This document shows, one piece after another, positions 25,401 through 34,172 of a stretch of DNA of 44,923 nt; position 1 is the stretch's first letter, and every line of letters starts with the position of its first letter. Source of the DNA: Treponema sp. GTDB taxonomy: Bacteria > Spirochaetota > Spirochaetia > Treponematales > Breznakiellaceae. Location of the stretch: NCBI GenBank assembly GCA_009788065.1, contig WQSF01000004.1, forward strand, positions 23,465 to 68,387, in the 5' to 3' direction. The notes below the pieces were generated by a model, which had not been told where the DNA came from, made no database searches, and saw only the letters and a program-made list of their open reading frames with translations. The position numbers and the translations under genes are program-made.

Positions 25401-26961
25401 CGCCGGTTTCTCGGCGCCGTTCCCGATACGCGGCACTCTTATAGGAAAATTCAAAGACTGGAATATAGACGCTTATTGCAATGATTTATTTATTGACATA
25501 TCCACATTGTACACATTCGTATCAACAATAAAAGATTTTAAAATAAACGGCGGATATATTGCCGGAAAAGCCGGTTTAAAAGGACCGATATGGAATCCCG
25601 AATATCACGGAAACGTGAGAGCGTCGAGCATGCGTTTTCAGGCGCCGAACTTTGTCCCTGAAGATATAAGAACCGTTCCGTTTGATATTCTCGCGCAGGG
25701 GTACGAAATGACTTTCGGTCCTGTCGATACAGTCTGCGGTTTAGGCGGAGGAAAAGCCAGCGGATGGCTGCAATTTGAAAACTGGGGGCCGTCAGGAGTC
25801 GGGCTTGATATTTTTATTCCCCGCGAAACCCCTGTTCCTTACGATATTAACATAACAGGTTTTCTCGCCAAAGGCGGCGCGTCAGGAAAGCTTCTTATGA
25901 ATGTAGACAGCGCGAATTCATTAATCGAATTACAGGGCGATCTTTTCACAAATGAAGCTGAGCTGGGACTCAGAATCGACGATATAATGTCAAATTTCTA
26001 CGGCGAAATGTTTGTCGAGGTTGATTTTAACACGATTGTAGATTTTAAAGTGACGACAGGCACAATGGTCGAATTTTTATGGCCGGCAGGAAACCCGATC
26101 CTGAGGGCGAATCCTGAAATGGGTTCGGTGGTTTACATCACCTCTGATACCTCAACACAGCAGTATTCGCTTATAAGCGACGTAAAAATCCGCTCTGGTG
26201 AATTGAACTATTTTGACAGGAATTTCTACATCCGGCAAGGAAACCTGATTTTCAGGGAAAACGAAACCCGGTTTGACCCCATGCTGACCGCAAGAGCGGA
26301 AATCAGGGACAGGTCAGATACAGGCCCAGTCATAATTTCAATGATTATAGAAAATCAGCCTTTATTTGGATTTGAACCGCGTTTTGAGGCAAGCCCCAGT
26401 TTAACACAGCTTGAAATTTATTCAATTTTAGGGCAGACTTTCAACAGTATTCAAGGAGAGGAAGGCTCCGAGATGGCGCAGCGTTTCCTTGTGACTTCGA
26501 CGACCGATCTTGTAACCCAGTTGATAGCAAGTTCGGATGTCTGGTCGCAATTCGCTTTTGTCAGAAATCTGGAAAGGCGGATTAGAAATACTCTCGGGTT
26601 TGATATGTTCAGCGTAAGAACGAAGATATTGCAGAATATGGTCGCCACAGGCGCTTCCGAGCTTACGTACAGTAATAATTTCACCTCCGGGAGCGATTAT
26701 GTCGGTAACTTTTTTGACAATACGACTGTTTTTGTAGGTAAGTACATAGGACAGCATATGTTCGCCCAGGCTATGCTTAGGGTCAGGCAGGATGAAAACA
26801 GTGATTTCCTTGGCGGGATTCGGTTAGAGCCCGATATTGGAATCGAATTGCAAAGTCCGTTCTTTACAATAAGGTGGGATTTATACCCATACCGCCCCGA
26901 AGACTGGAAAACGTGGTTAAGCGGTAATTCAATTACTCTAAGCTGGAGTAAGTCATTTTAA
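22495..26961 (+). CDS. tamB: TamB-like translocation/assembly protein (DUF490)
   Basis: TamB-type proteins span the periplasm as a long beta-taco and work with BamA-family barrels in envelope assembly or lipid transport. The start is TTG 22495 with AAAGGG about 8 nt upstream. One N-terminal membrane helix (about 15-40) anchors it. A very long repetitive beta-rich body follows, with many 'FDGNI', 'INGNA' and 'LKAGADINGIL' strands. The C-terminus is the DUF490 module with SGELNYFDRNFYIRQGNLIF, SLTQLEIYSILGQTF and a final hydrophobic ITLSWSKSF. The 1488-residue length exceeds E. coli TamB (1259). It lies 35 nt before bamA, and this pair adjoins in T. pallidum (TP0325-TP0326, from memory). The symbol follows the family; a spirochaete-specific role is not proven. 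Confidence 0.88.
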   Translation: MSIFIVKDGKKVIPVTIYVKFFLFLALIALSSVLLRPIQNALSREMINVRTTLIQNLEDLTGMQVRYSSLRPSFLGLLEIKNLRLTKDDTPFFTVSGIKIHFSLFEFIFRKKTFIHTVQIDYPSLFLDSHKDSNLLEYIRSVIDDRKNNSEKVSVQQIMEFLPRQASYQIRHLNINYTDRFSEYKIENMNVNLREDDGEISLYGRFLAEFKINNVSDKTIIVSADAGINGTYFSSLEEGSAELSVYYLTGLQQEQIRKNVSFFKTSSSPRKNQKMLFSMNPFNMGVTYKDFIVNFIKTEEDNSSNINLNYSMETGAIDANIVLDNFRPGSLISISDLMDNADSILQLKINGNAAFESENGKMKYSADINGEDVIVINAYGNEKKAVINDFHITSPAKQGEPFFFYGSAGAKGNLAFYPLESEGTIFFKDFSFTQNDTINALFEISSQEGEIFVHSENASIAQTVIEDFSLFLYPLNKNVGITVSSFFNNGGAVYLDAIFNDSPSEIEAAISIDSLSLFEIAEITRPFSNILDLPAISRASLKYSSLNADVFFSTDFNNIVYNAPNIAFNFRDVNAQLSISGSDKQLTLTEGIFVNGEEELQLSSKIDFANPMELVFAVNANYRDLSWNIDGQILDRTTLIVRDPNGFHAYGNITNTGAMSGYIEGIDYPVSIKSDIVYLNFFAALRFDSPQFWNMSIDRFTAREANSSDGREFLRISGIADQDGASFKNITYRDSVGMLYGDADFTWTNDFSYWDYVINITDRNEAGEYYFSRGIVQGENIFVQASVSDMHVNRFLGQNRPMLLSANAEATWDSINLFNARISLESLNMKVQDDQLNAAVDLNFTNDELLISDLKFGFADFNASLGELQLNRIDGVLKAGADINGILRNKNLEGNIAINANFTPINSWLAIKDAVQKFDGNICANHLEFGLIKEEDFNITFAGEDGSFSLKAGKNEMVRIELDTEGDLFAGFSAPFPIRGTLIGKFKDWNIDAYCNDLFIDISTLYTFVSTIKDFKINGGYIAGKAGLKGPIWNPEYHGNVRASSMRFQAPNFVPEDIRTVPFDILAQGYEMTFGPVDTVCGLGGGKASGWLQFENWGPSGVGLDIFIPRETPVPYDINITGFLAKGGASGKLLMNVDSANSLIELQGDLFTNEAELGLRIDDIMSNFYGEMFVEVDFNTIVDFKVTTGTMVEFLWPAGNPILRANPEMGSVVYITSDTSTQQYSLISDVKIRSGELNYFDRNFYIRQGNLIFRENETRFDPMLTARAEIRDRSDTGPVIISMIIENQPLFGFEPRFEASPSLTQLEIYSILGQTFNSIQGEEGSEMAQRFLVTSTTDLVTQLIASSDVWSQFAFVRNLERRIRNTLGFDMFSVRTKILQNMVATGASELTYSNNFTSGSDYVGNFFDNTTVFVGKYIGQHMFAQAMLRVRQDENSDFLGGIRLEPDIGIELQSPFFTIRWDLYPYRPEDWKTWLSGNSITLSWSKSF

Positions 26962-26996
26962 ACCTATGGTGAGACCTGCGGTTTTTAGGAGTTTTG

Positions 26997-29561
26997 ATGA
27001 GATTTAGAGTATTTGTTTTTCTGTTGATCGCCTCAGCAGTATCGGTTTTTTCTCAGGAGGCGGAGGAGCAGCCCGCAGAACCTGTAAGACAGGCGGTTGA
27101 CGAGTGGTATCTGGGAAAACCGATAAGAGAAATTGTTTTCAGCGGATTAAAAAATATATCGCAAAACGAACTTGACGGATTGATGAATCCGTACAAAGGA
27201 CGCGTTTTCAATGACAGTATATTTTTGGAAATTCAAGGGAAACTTTACGCGCTTGAATATTTTGAAAGAATAGAGCCGACAACGCACAGGTATAACACTG
27301 CCGGAAGCGAAGTTATTATCAGATTCGCCGTAATAGAAAGACCCATTGTGGGAAGAATCAATTTTGTCGGGAATTCGGGACTTAGGCGCGCCGAACTGAT
27401 GGAGCTGATTACATCCAAAACAGGCGATATTTACAATTTTGCAAAATCAAGAACGGACGTTGAAGCGATTTCCGCCAAGTACATAGAAAAAGGATACCCG
27501 GACGCGACTGTAAGAGTATCAGAAACACATTCGGGGGATTCTACCGTAACTCTTTCGTTTCACATAGTTGAAAATGAAAGGATGTCCATTTCCAAAATCG
27601 AATTTCAGGGCAATACCAGATTTTCAAATAACGTGTTAAAAGGAAAATTGTCTTTAAAGGCGAAATCGCTTATTAATGACGGCGCTTTTCAGGAAGCCAA
27701 ACTTTTAGCGGACAGGGAAGCCATTACAAAACATTACCATGATCGCGGATATATCGAAGCCGCGGTTAGAGATGTTACGCGCACATACACAAAAGACGAT
27801 AAAGGAACCACTATGGTTCTTACTTTTATGATAGATGAAGGCGGCGAATATACATTCGGCGGCGTAACATTTGAGGGTAATATAATTTTTACTTCCGAAC
27901 AGCTCGACAAGCTTGTATCTTCCAAAATAGGCGATATTGCTAACATGACAAAAGTGGAAATGGATTTACAGCGGGTCGCGGACCTTTATTTTGAAAACGG
28001 CTATATCTTCAATTCGATTATGAGGGACAAAAATGTCAATCATCAAACGAATGTTCTTTCATATCACATATCAATTGTAGAAAGGAGCAGGGCGTACATC
28101 GAGAATATCATTGTTCTTGGAAATGAAAAAACAAAATCCCATGTTATTTTAAGGGAAATCCCGATGGAACCGGGTGATATTTTTTCAAGAACCAAAGTAA
28201 TGGACGCTATGCGCAATCTTTACAATCTGCAGTATTTCTCAGCTATTCTCCCCGATACCCTTCCCGGAAGCAGCGAAAATCTGATGGATTTGATTATTTC
28301 CGTTGAAGAGCAGCCGACAACCGACGTGCAGTTCGGCGTAACTTTCTCCGGCGTTAACCCGGATACGTTTCCGATCTCCGGTCTTGTAAAATGGACAGAC
28401 CGGAATCTTGTCGGAAGCGGAAACGAACTTGGCGCAGAAATCAATTCTACGGTTATAGATTCAAGTTCTCTGTCAGTTAATTATGTTCACAGATGGGCGC
28501 TTGGGCTTCCTCTTTCTCTTGGCACAGATCTTTCCGCAAATTACGCAAGGTACAACGCGGCGCTTGATAACCAGCCTCCGTTCTTTTACGGCTCTGAAAA
28601 TTACGCGTTCCCCGACGGTTTTATCTCCCGCGAAGAATATGAAAGTAACGCTCTGACTCCTTCAAGAGAATACATGATGCAGTACAGGCAGTGGTATATT
28701 TCATTGGGTCTTTCCACCGGGTACAGATGGGCGACATTCCTTGGAAGTCTGAGCTTAAACGGCGGAATGCGCTTCGGTATTATAAAAAATGTATACGACG
28801 CAGAATTGTACAGGCCATTCGATCCGGCGTTAAGAGAAGGGAACAATAGATGGACGTTTAAAAATTCGCTGTGGATCGCCGTTTCGATTGATCAGCGCGA
28901 TATATTTTACGATCCTTCAAAAGGTTATTATATTTACGACAGAATCGGATTATACGGAATATTCGGCGGCGAAAGAGAACATTATTTCAGAAACGAAGCG
29001 AAAGCCGAATATTTTATAACATTGTTCAATATTCCTATCACTGAGAAATGGAGCTTTAAATGCATTTTGGGAGCGCATATCGGGTTCTCAGCTATCTTTA
29101 AACAGCCGGGAAGGGATTTATTCCTAGAAGATAAAAATAAACTCGCTGTAGACGGCATGTTTACAGGAAGGGGATGGAGCAGTTCGTACAAGGACAGAGG
29201 CGGCTACTACAATAAGGGATTAGTGCTAATCGATAGCTGGGTTGAACTTCGATTCCCGATTGTTCCGGGAATTCTCGCTTTGGATTTATTCTTTGACGCG
29301 GCGGGCGTAGAAGACGAAGAGGGGAAATATTTTGGTGTTAACAACAAAGGCAACAAAAATTTTACCATGCAGGAAATGCTTTTCAGTTTTGGCGGAGGTT
29401 TCCGTTTCACAATGCCGCAATTCCCAATCCGTTTAAGCCTTGCAAAAAGATTTTTTGTTAACGATAACGGCTCTGTTGAATGGGTACCGGGAGCTATTAA
29501 ATTCGGGAAATCACCGACAGGCGGTTTGGACATTGTAATGTCATTTGTATTATCATATTAG
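26997..29561 (+). CDS. bamA: Outer-membrane assembly factor BamA
   Basis: BamA inserts beta-barrel proteins into the outer membrane. ATG 26997 is chosen (TTG 26994 is in frame) because TAGGAG is 5 nt upstream. A signal peptide ends at VFSQEAE. POTRA repeats begin at GKPIREIVFSGLKNIS and continue with INFVGNSGLR, ISKIEFQGNTRFS and FGGVTFEGNIIF, then IENIIVLGNEKTK, about five in all. The 16-strand barrel follows, with a GRGW motif near residue 725 standing for the conserved (V/I)RG(F/Y) of loop 6. The last residues are FVLSY, so the C-terminal residue is Tyr, not Phe. The order tamB-bamA-ompH-mutS matches the T. pallidum Tp92 locus. Confidence 0.95.
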   Translation: MRFRVFVFLLIASAVSVFSQEAEEQPAEPVRQAVDEWYLGKPIREIVFSGLKNISQNELDGLMNPYKGRVFNDSIFLEIQGKLYALEYFERIEPTTHRYNTAGSEVIIRFAVIERPIVGRINFVGNSGLRRAELMELITSKTGDIYNFAKSRTDVEAISAKYIEKGYPDATVRVSETHSGDSTVTLSFHIVENERMSISKIEFQGNTRFSNNVLKGKLSLKAKSLINDGAFQEAKLLADREAITKHYHDRGYIEAAVRDVTRTYTKDDKGTTMVLTFMIDEGGEYTFGGVTFEGNIIFTSEQLDKLVSSKIGDIANMTKVEMDLQRVADLYFENGYIFNSIMRDKNVNHQTNVLSYHISIVERSRAYIENIIVLGNEKTKSHVILREIPMEPGDIFSRTKVMDAMRNLYNLQYFSAILPDTLPGSSENLMDLIISVEEQPTTDVQFGVTFSGVNPDTFPISGLVKWTDRNLVGSGNELGAEINSTVIDSSSLSVNYVHRWALGLPLSLGTDLSANYARYNAALDNQPPFFYGSENYAFPDGFISREEYESNALTPSREYMMQYRQWYISLGLSTGYRWATFLGSLSLNGGMRFGIIKNVYDAELYRPFDPALREGNNRWTFKNSLWIAVSIDQRDIFYDPSKGYYIYDRIGLYGIFGGEREHYFRNEAKAEYFITLFNIPITEKWSFKCILGAHIGFSAIFKQPGRDLFLEDKNKLAVDGMFTGRGWSSSYKDRGGYYNKGLVLIDSWVELRFPIVPGILALDLFFDAAGVEDEEGKYFGVNNKGNKNFTMQEMLFSFGGGFRFTMPQFPIRLSLAKRFFVNDNGSVEWVPGAIKFGKSPTGGLDIVMSFVLSY

Positions 29562-29570
29562 GGGTTTGTT

Positions 29571-30098
29571 ATGTTTAAGCGCTTTTCTGCATTTTTATTG
29601 TTAAGTTTAATATGTATCGCCGGAGTTTACAGCCAGTCGATAACGCGTTTTGCTTTGGTGGATTTACCGAAAGTATACACGGCTTTTTTCCGCGATTCAA
29701 AAGCTGTAAGAGAATTTGAAGAGCGCAGTTCCAAGGTTCAGGCGGAAATTGATAAATTGACGCGAGAAATTCAGGATATGAGATCAAGGCACGCAAACGC
29801 GGTTCTTGCCGATAACCAGACAGAGGCGCTCCGTCTTGAAAACCTTATATACAGAAGATCTGAATTTTTAAGAGATTACTACCAGACAAAAACAGCGGAG
29901 CTGGAAGATCAAAGAAACAGGCTTATGCAGTCCAGTTCTTTTTTAGATCAGGTTTATGATGAAATACGCTATATCGCGGAAAGCGAAGGATATACGATGG
30001 TTCTTAACATGAAGAACAATCCCGGCATAGTCTGGTACAGCCCGACAATCGATATAACGGATAAATTAATTTCGAATTTACAAACCAGAAACAGATAA
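29571..30098 (+). CDS. OmpH/Skp-family periplasmic chaperone
   Basis: Skp holds unfolded outer-membrane proteins before BamA. A GGGG ribosome site is about 6 nt before the ATG. The signal peptide ends at VYSQS. The start of the fold is FALVDLPKVYTAFF, then a long charged coiled-coil (about 45-125, with many Glu, Arg, Gln) and a C-terminal beta strand 'YTMVLNMKNN'. The 175-residue length fits the family. It starts 9 nt after bamA and ends 4 nt before mutS, as in the T. pallidum TP0326-TP0328 block. Confidence 0.92.
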   Translation: MFKRFSAFLLLSLICIAGVYSQSITRFALVDLPKVYTAFFRDSKAVREFEERSSKVQAEIDKLTREIQDMRSRHANAVLADNQTEALRLENLIYRRSEFLRDYYQTKTAELEDQRNRLMQSSSFLDQVYDEIRYIAESEGYTMVLNMKNNPGIVWYSPTIDITDKLISNLQTRNR

Positions 30099-30102
30099 AA
30101 AA

Positions 30103-32748
30103 ATGGACGCGTCTAAAACCAGCCCTATGCTGGAACAGTACAGGCGTATCAAAAGACAGCATGAAGGAAACGTCCTTTTTTTCAGGCTTGGCGATTTTTA
30201 TGAAATGTTCGCGCAGGACGCGATAGAAGTTTCGACGCTTTTAAATCTTACGCTTACAAGCAGAAACGGCCTTCCCATGTGCGGCGTTCCGTACCACGCC
30301 GCCAAGGTATACATAGCGCGGCTGTTAAAACTTGGAAAAAAAGTAGCGATTTGCGAGCAGTTAAAAGAGCCATCTGCTTCCATAACTCCCGGAAAGCAAA
30401 AAGTAATTGAGCGCGACGTTGTTGAAATAATCACCCCCGGAACGACAATAGACGAAGATTTTTTGGATAAAAGCAGTTCAAATTATCTTTGCGCTCTGGC
30501 TTGCGTTATAAAAAAAGGAAAAAAAATATTTTCATTTTCTTATATCGATCTTTCAACAGGCGATTTTTATACAACTTCTTTTTTGGCGGAAGTAGAAATT
30601 TTAAGGCAGGAGCTTGAAAGGCTTTCGATTAAGGAAATGCTTATTCAGGAATCGCTTCTGGAAGAAGACATAAAAGTTGCGCAAGCTGTATATAATCACA
30701 ATTCGATTGTTTTAAACAGATGGGCGGACTGGCTTTTTGATCCGTTTCAGGCTAAAGCAAGACTGGAAAAACAATTCTCTCTTGTAAATTTAAAAAGTTT
30801 CGGGCTTGAGGAAGACAGCGCAGAAATTATTACCGCCGGCGCGCTTCTTAATTATCTTGACACGACATCAAAAAGCATGCTTTCGCATATCAGAAGCCTG
30901 AAAGTGTATAAAGACTGTGAATACCTTGGCATCGACGAATCGAGCCAGCGCAATCTTGAGCTAACGGAAAACCAAAGAGACGGAGACGTTCGTTTTTCGT
31001 TATTGGAAGTGATGGATGAGACGCGCTGTTCAATGGGAAGGCGTCTTTTAAAAAGGCGCATCCTGCATCCGCTCAGGGATAAAATAAAAATTAACAGGCG
31101 CCTTGACATGGTGGAAATCTTCTACCGGGATCAGGGGGCTCTTGGAAAGTTACGCGATCTTTTGGGAAAAACCCCTGACCTTGAACGCCTTTGCTCAAGG
31201 CTCGCGATGGATAAAGCCCACGGGCGCGATATGCTTGCGGTTAAAAACGCTATTGGGTTATACAAAGAAATTATTAACATTTTTTTTACCGCCTGCCGCG
31301 CGAACAACACAAACGGAGACGATGGAAAATCGCTGTTTGAGAACGATGATATATCGTGTGTTGATGAAGGTTTTAAAGAGCTGGATGCTGTGTACGAGAT
31401 TCTTGAGAGAGGAATTTGCGAGGAGCCTTCGATCCTGCTAAGCGAAGGTAATTTGATTAAAGCCGGTTTTAACAGCGAACTTGACTCGCTTCGCTCGATG
31501 AAGGATAACTCAAGGCAGATTCTGGAGCAGTATCTTGATGAGGAGAAACAGGAAACAGGCATTTCCAGTTTAAAGATTCGTTACAACAGGCTTATAGGCT
31601 ATTTTTTTGAAGTGACAAAAAATCACCTTGACAAGGTGCCTAAACATTTTATAAGAAGGCAGGGGATTGCAGGCGGCGAGCGTTATACAACGGATCGTCT
31701 TGCCGCGCTTGAATCAGAAATTAACGGCGCTTCCGATAAAGTAGTTGAGCTTGAAAAAAAACTGTTTTTGGAATTACGCGAAAAAACAAAGCAAAATCTT
31801 TCGCTTCTTTCAGCCGCTTCACGCCGCCTCGCGCAACTGGATACGGCGCAGTCGCTTGCAAAAGCCGCATCGATTAGAAGCTGGGTAAGGCCAGAACTCA
31901 ATGACAGCGAAAACCTTGAAATTTACAGCGGCCGCCATCCCGTAGTTGAAGCCCACCTTTGCAGAGGGGAATATATACCAAATGACATTATTTTAAATAT
32001 TACGGAGATTGGAACATCTCGGGAACAGTCACCGGAAACGAATGTCCCCGGCATCTCATTTGCGATGATTACAGGTCCGAATATGGCGGGAAAATCAACA
32101 TATCTGCGCTCGGCGGCTCTAATAACAATCATGGCGCAGGCAGGCTGTTTTGTACCGGCACAAAAAGCGAGCATAGGCATCTGCGACAGAATTTACTGCA
32201 GGGTGGGCGCGTCTGACAATCTTGCAAGAGGTGAGTCAACATTTCTTGTGGAAATGAACGAAACCGCTTACATTTTAAATACAGCGACAAGAAAGAGCCT
32301 TGTAATAATGGACGAGGTCGGCAGAGGAACAGGCACAAACGACGGTTTATCGATCGCGTGGGCGGTAAGCGAAGATTTATTAAACCGCATAGGATGCAAA
32401 ACGCTTTTTGCAACGCATTTTCATGAATTGTCGCTTTTAACCCATCCGAGTCTTGCAAACCACTCGATGGAAGTTCTAGAACAGGGAGAAAAAATCGTTT
32501 TTTTGCGAAGGCTTAAGGAAGGTCCTGCCGCTGAGTCATACGGTATCCATGTCGCGATGCTGGCAGGTCTTTCCCAGAAGGTTTTGGAAAGAGCGGGCGA
32601 GATTATGGATCTGTTAAAAACGAGGGACGCCGATCTTAGAAGCACTTTTGGCGTTAACCATAACGAAGAAAAGGTTAACGATACAAAGAAACAGACCAAC
32701 AAGAAAAAAGAATCAGACGAAAACATTGAATTATCGTTATTTGATTAA
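30103..32748 (+). CDS. mutS: DNA mismatch repair protein MutS
   Basis: MutS finds mismatches. The Phe-x-Glu wedge is in the N-terminal GDFYEMF. The connector and clamp regions follow. The ABC-type ATPase has Walker A GPNMAGKST (from about residue 658), Walker B and signature in MDEVGRGTGTNDGLS, and the family FATHFHEL. The 881-residue length is typical. The C-terminal tail is charged (many Lys, Asn and Glu) and ends ELSLFD. This is similar to sliding-clamp-binding peptides (QL-S/D-LF), an inference from consensus. There is no good ribosome site; the start is 4 nt after ompH, so coupling is likely. Confidence 0.97.
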   Translation: MDASKTSPMLEQYRRIKRQHEGNVLFFRLGDFYEMFAQDAIEVSTLLNLTLTSRNGLPMCGVPYHAAKVYIARLLKLGKKVAICEQLKEPSASITPGKQKVIERDVVEIITPGTTIDEDFLDKSSSNYLCALACVIKKGKKIFSFSYIDLSTGDFYTTSFLAEVEILRQELERLSIKEMLIQESLLEEDIKVAQAVYNHNSIVLNRWADWLFDPFQAKARLEKQFSLVNLKSFGLEEDSAEIITAGALLNYLDTTSKSMLSHIRSLKVYKDCEYLGIDESSQRNLELTENQRDGDVRFSLLEVMDETRCSMGRRLLKRRILHPLRDKIKINRRLDMVEIFYRDQGALGKLRDLLGKTPDLERLCSRLAMDKAHGRDMLAVKNAIGLYKEIINIFFTACRANNTNGDDGKSLFENDDISCVDEGFKELDAVYEILERGICEEPSILLSEGNLIKAGFNSELDSLRSMKDNSRQILEQYLDEEKQETGISSLKIRYNRLIGYFFEVTKNHLDKVPKHFIRRQGIAGGERYTTDRLAALESEINGASDKVVELEKKLFLELREKTKQNLSLLSAASRRLAQLDTAQSLAKAASIRSWVRPELNDSENLEIYSGRHPVVEAHLCRGEYIPNDIILNITEIGTSREQSPETNVPGISFAMITGPNMAGKSTYLRSAALITIMAQAGCFVPAQKASIGICDRIYCRVGASDNLARGESTFLVEMNETAYILNTATRKSLVIMDEVGRGTGTNDGLSIAWAVSEDLLNRIGCKTLFATHFHELSLLTHPSLANHSMEVLEQGEKIVFLRRLKEGPAAESYGIHVAMLAGLSQKVLERAGEIMDLLKTRDADLRSTFGVNHNEEKVNDTKKQTNKKKESDENIELSLFD

Positions 32749-32753
32749 TCAAA
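32740..32753. promoter_or_regulatory. 14-bp perfect palindrome before uraA
   Basis: TTTGATTAATCAAA spans the mutS stop and ends just before the candidate uraA -35 (32758). It is a possible operator, but AT-rich palindromes of this size also occur by chance. Confidence 0.3.
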
Positions 32754-32757
32754 GCAG

Positions 32758-32786
32758 TAGAATTAATCCAATCATTTCAATATAAT
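32758..32786 (+). promoter_or_regulatory. Candidate uraA promoter
   Basis: Weak -35 TAGAAT, 17-nt spacer and perfect TATAAT (32781-32786). CGGAGG lies a few bases downstream, before ATG 32804. This gives a short leader of about 10 nt with a ribosome site. Confidence 0.5.
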
Positions 32787-32803
32787 AATACCGGAGGAAA
32801 AAA

Positions 32804-34090
32804 ATGAATACAAATGAAATATTACGTCCGCAGGACAGACCGAATATCGGCACATGGATACCGTTATCATTCCAGCACGTTTTTGCTATGTTCGGAGCGA
32901 CGATTTTAGTACCGCTTTTAACCGGATTAAACCCGGCGACAGCGTTATTTACGGCAGGAACAGGCACATTGCTTTTTATTCTATGTACAGGCGCGAAAGT
33001 CCCCGCGTTTTTAGGTTCGTCGTTTAGTTTTATAGCGCCTTTAATCGCCGTAACGTCAGCATACGGGCTTTCATACGCGCTGGGAGCGGCGATGATTACA
33101 GGTTTATTTTACTGTCTTATCGCGCTAATTATCCGTTTTACTGGCTCGGCGTGGCTGGACAAAGTTTTGCCTCCCGTCGTTATCGGCTCTGTGATTGTCG
33201 TAATCGGTTTATACCTCGCGCCTACGGCGATGAGTATGGCTTCAAACAACGCTGAAGGAAATTACAGCCTTGTCGCGCTTTCAATAGCGGTTGTAACTCT
33301 CGGTATAACGATTGTCGCTAATATATTCATGAAAGGATTTTTTAGCGCTATTCCGGTTTTAATCGGACTTATCGGCGGTTATATCTTCACGTTTTTTATG
33401 GGTTTGGCTTTCCCCGCGTACGCGATTATTGACTTTCAAGTTGTCAGAGACGCGGCGTGGTTCGGCTTTCCGAAATTCCACGTTCCAAGTTTCAGTTTGG
33501 TTCCGATTTTAATTTTCGTAATAGTTTCATTCGCGACAATCTGCGAACATTTAGGCGATATGGTTGTAACAAGTAAAATTGTCGGACAGGATTTTTACAA
33601 AAATCCGGGTCTTCACCGCACCCTTACGGGAGACGGTCTTGCTTCAGCGTGGGCGGCTCTTTGGGGTGGCCCTCCCAACACAACATATAGCGAAAATGTC
33701 GGCGTAATGGCGATTACGCGCGTATACTCGGTATGGGTTATCGGAGGCGCCGCTGTTATAGCCGTCATTCTTGCGTTCTTTACAAAATTCGGCGCTGTGA
33801 TCCAAACAATACCAACGCCTGTTCTTGGCGGCGTTTCAATTTTACTGTTCGGAATAATCGCGTCCAGCGGAATCCGCACAATCGTAGAAAGCGGCGTAGA
33901 TTTTAAAGATAAGCGCAATTTGATAATTACCTCAGTCATTCTTGTAATCGGAATCGGCGGCGGAAGGCTCGCGTTTAATATCACGAATGATCTTACTTTC
34001 GAACTTGCAGGAATCGCTTTGGCGACTCTTGTCGGGATTGTGCTTAACCTTATTATCCCTGTAACGAAAAAAACGGAGACACAGCAGTAA
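32804..34090 (+). CDS. uraA: Uracil permease, NCS2 family
   Basis: This is a proton-linked uracil (pyrimidine base) importer in the inner membrane. GGAGG lies 7 nt before the ATG. About 12-14 hydrophobic segments are seen. The family opening is TWIPLSFQHVFAMFGATILV, with an FLGSSFSF loop. The central substrate-binding signature reads GGPPNTTYSENVGVMAITRV, which is typical of UraA/PyrP uracil carriers rather than xanthine ones. The 428-residue length is normal. The neighbours include comF and, on the other strand, dihydroorotase, giving a pyrimidine-related setting. Confidence 0.93.
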   Translation: MNTNEILRPQDRPNIGTWIPLSFQHVFAMFGATILVPLLTGLNPATALFTAGTGTLLFILCTGAKVPAFLGSSFSFIAPLIAVTSAYGLSYALGAAMITGLFYCLIALIIRFTGSAWLDKVLPPVVIGSVIVVIGLYLAPTAMSMASNNAEGNYSLVALSIAVVTLGITIVANIFMKGFFSAIPVLIGLIGGYIFTFFMGLAFPAYAIIDFQVVRDAAWFGFPKFHVPSFSLVPILIFVIVSFATICEHLGDMVVTSKIVGQDFYKNPGLHRTLTGDGLASAWAALWGGPPNTTYSENVGVMAITRVYSVWVIGGAAVIAVILAFFTKFGAVIQTIPTPVLGGVSILLFGIIASSGIRTIVESGVDFKDKRNLIITSVILVIGIGGGRLAFNITNDLTFELAGIALATLVGIVLNLIIPVTKKTETQQ

Positions 34091-34172
34091 AACAGCCAGT
34101 CGTTTTATAATATTTTTATTTTCAGGCAAGCTTTTGGGCGCCTTCGCGCCATATATAGCTGTGAATATTCTT

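Noticed and set aside
34138-34151. Terminator between uraA and comF
   Set aside because: The GGCGC-CTTC-GCGCC hairpin has no T-run after it, so a Rho-independent terminator is not supported.
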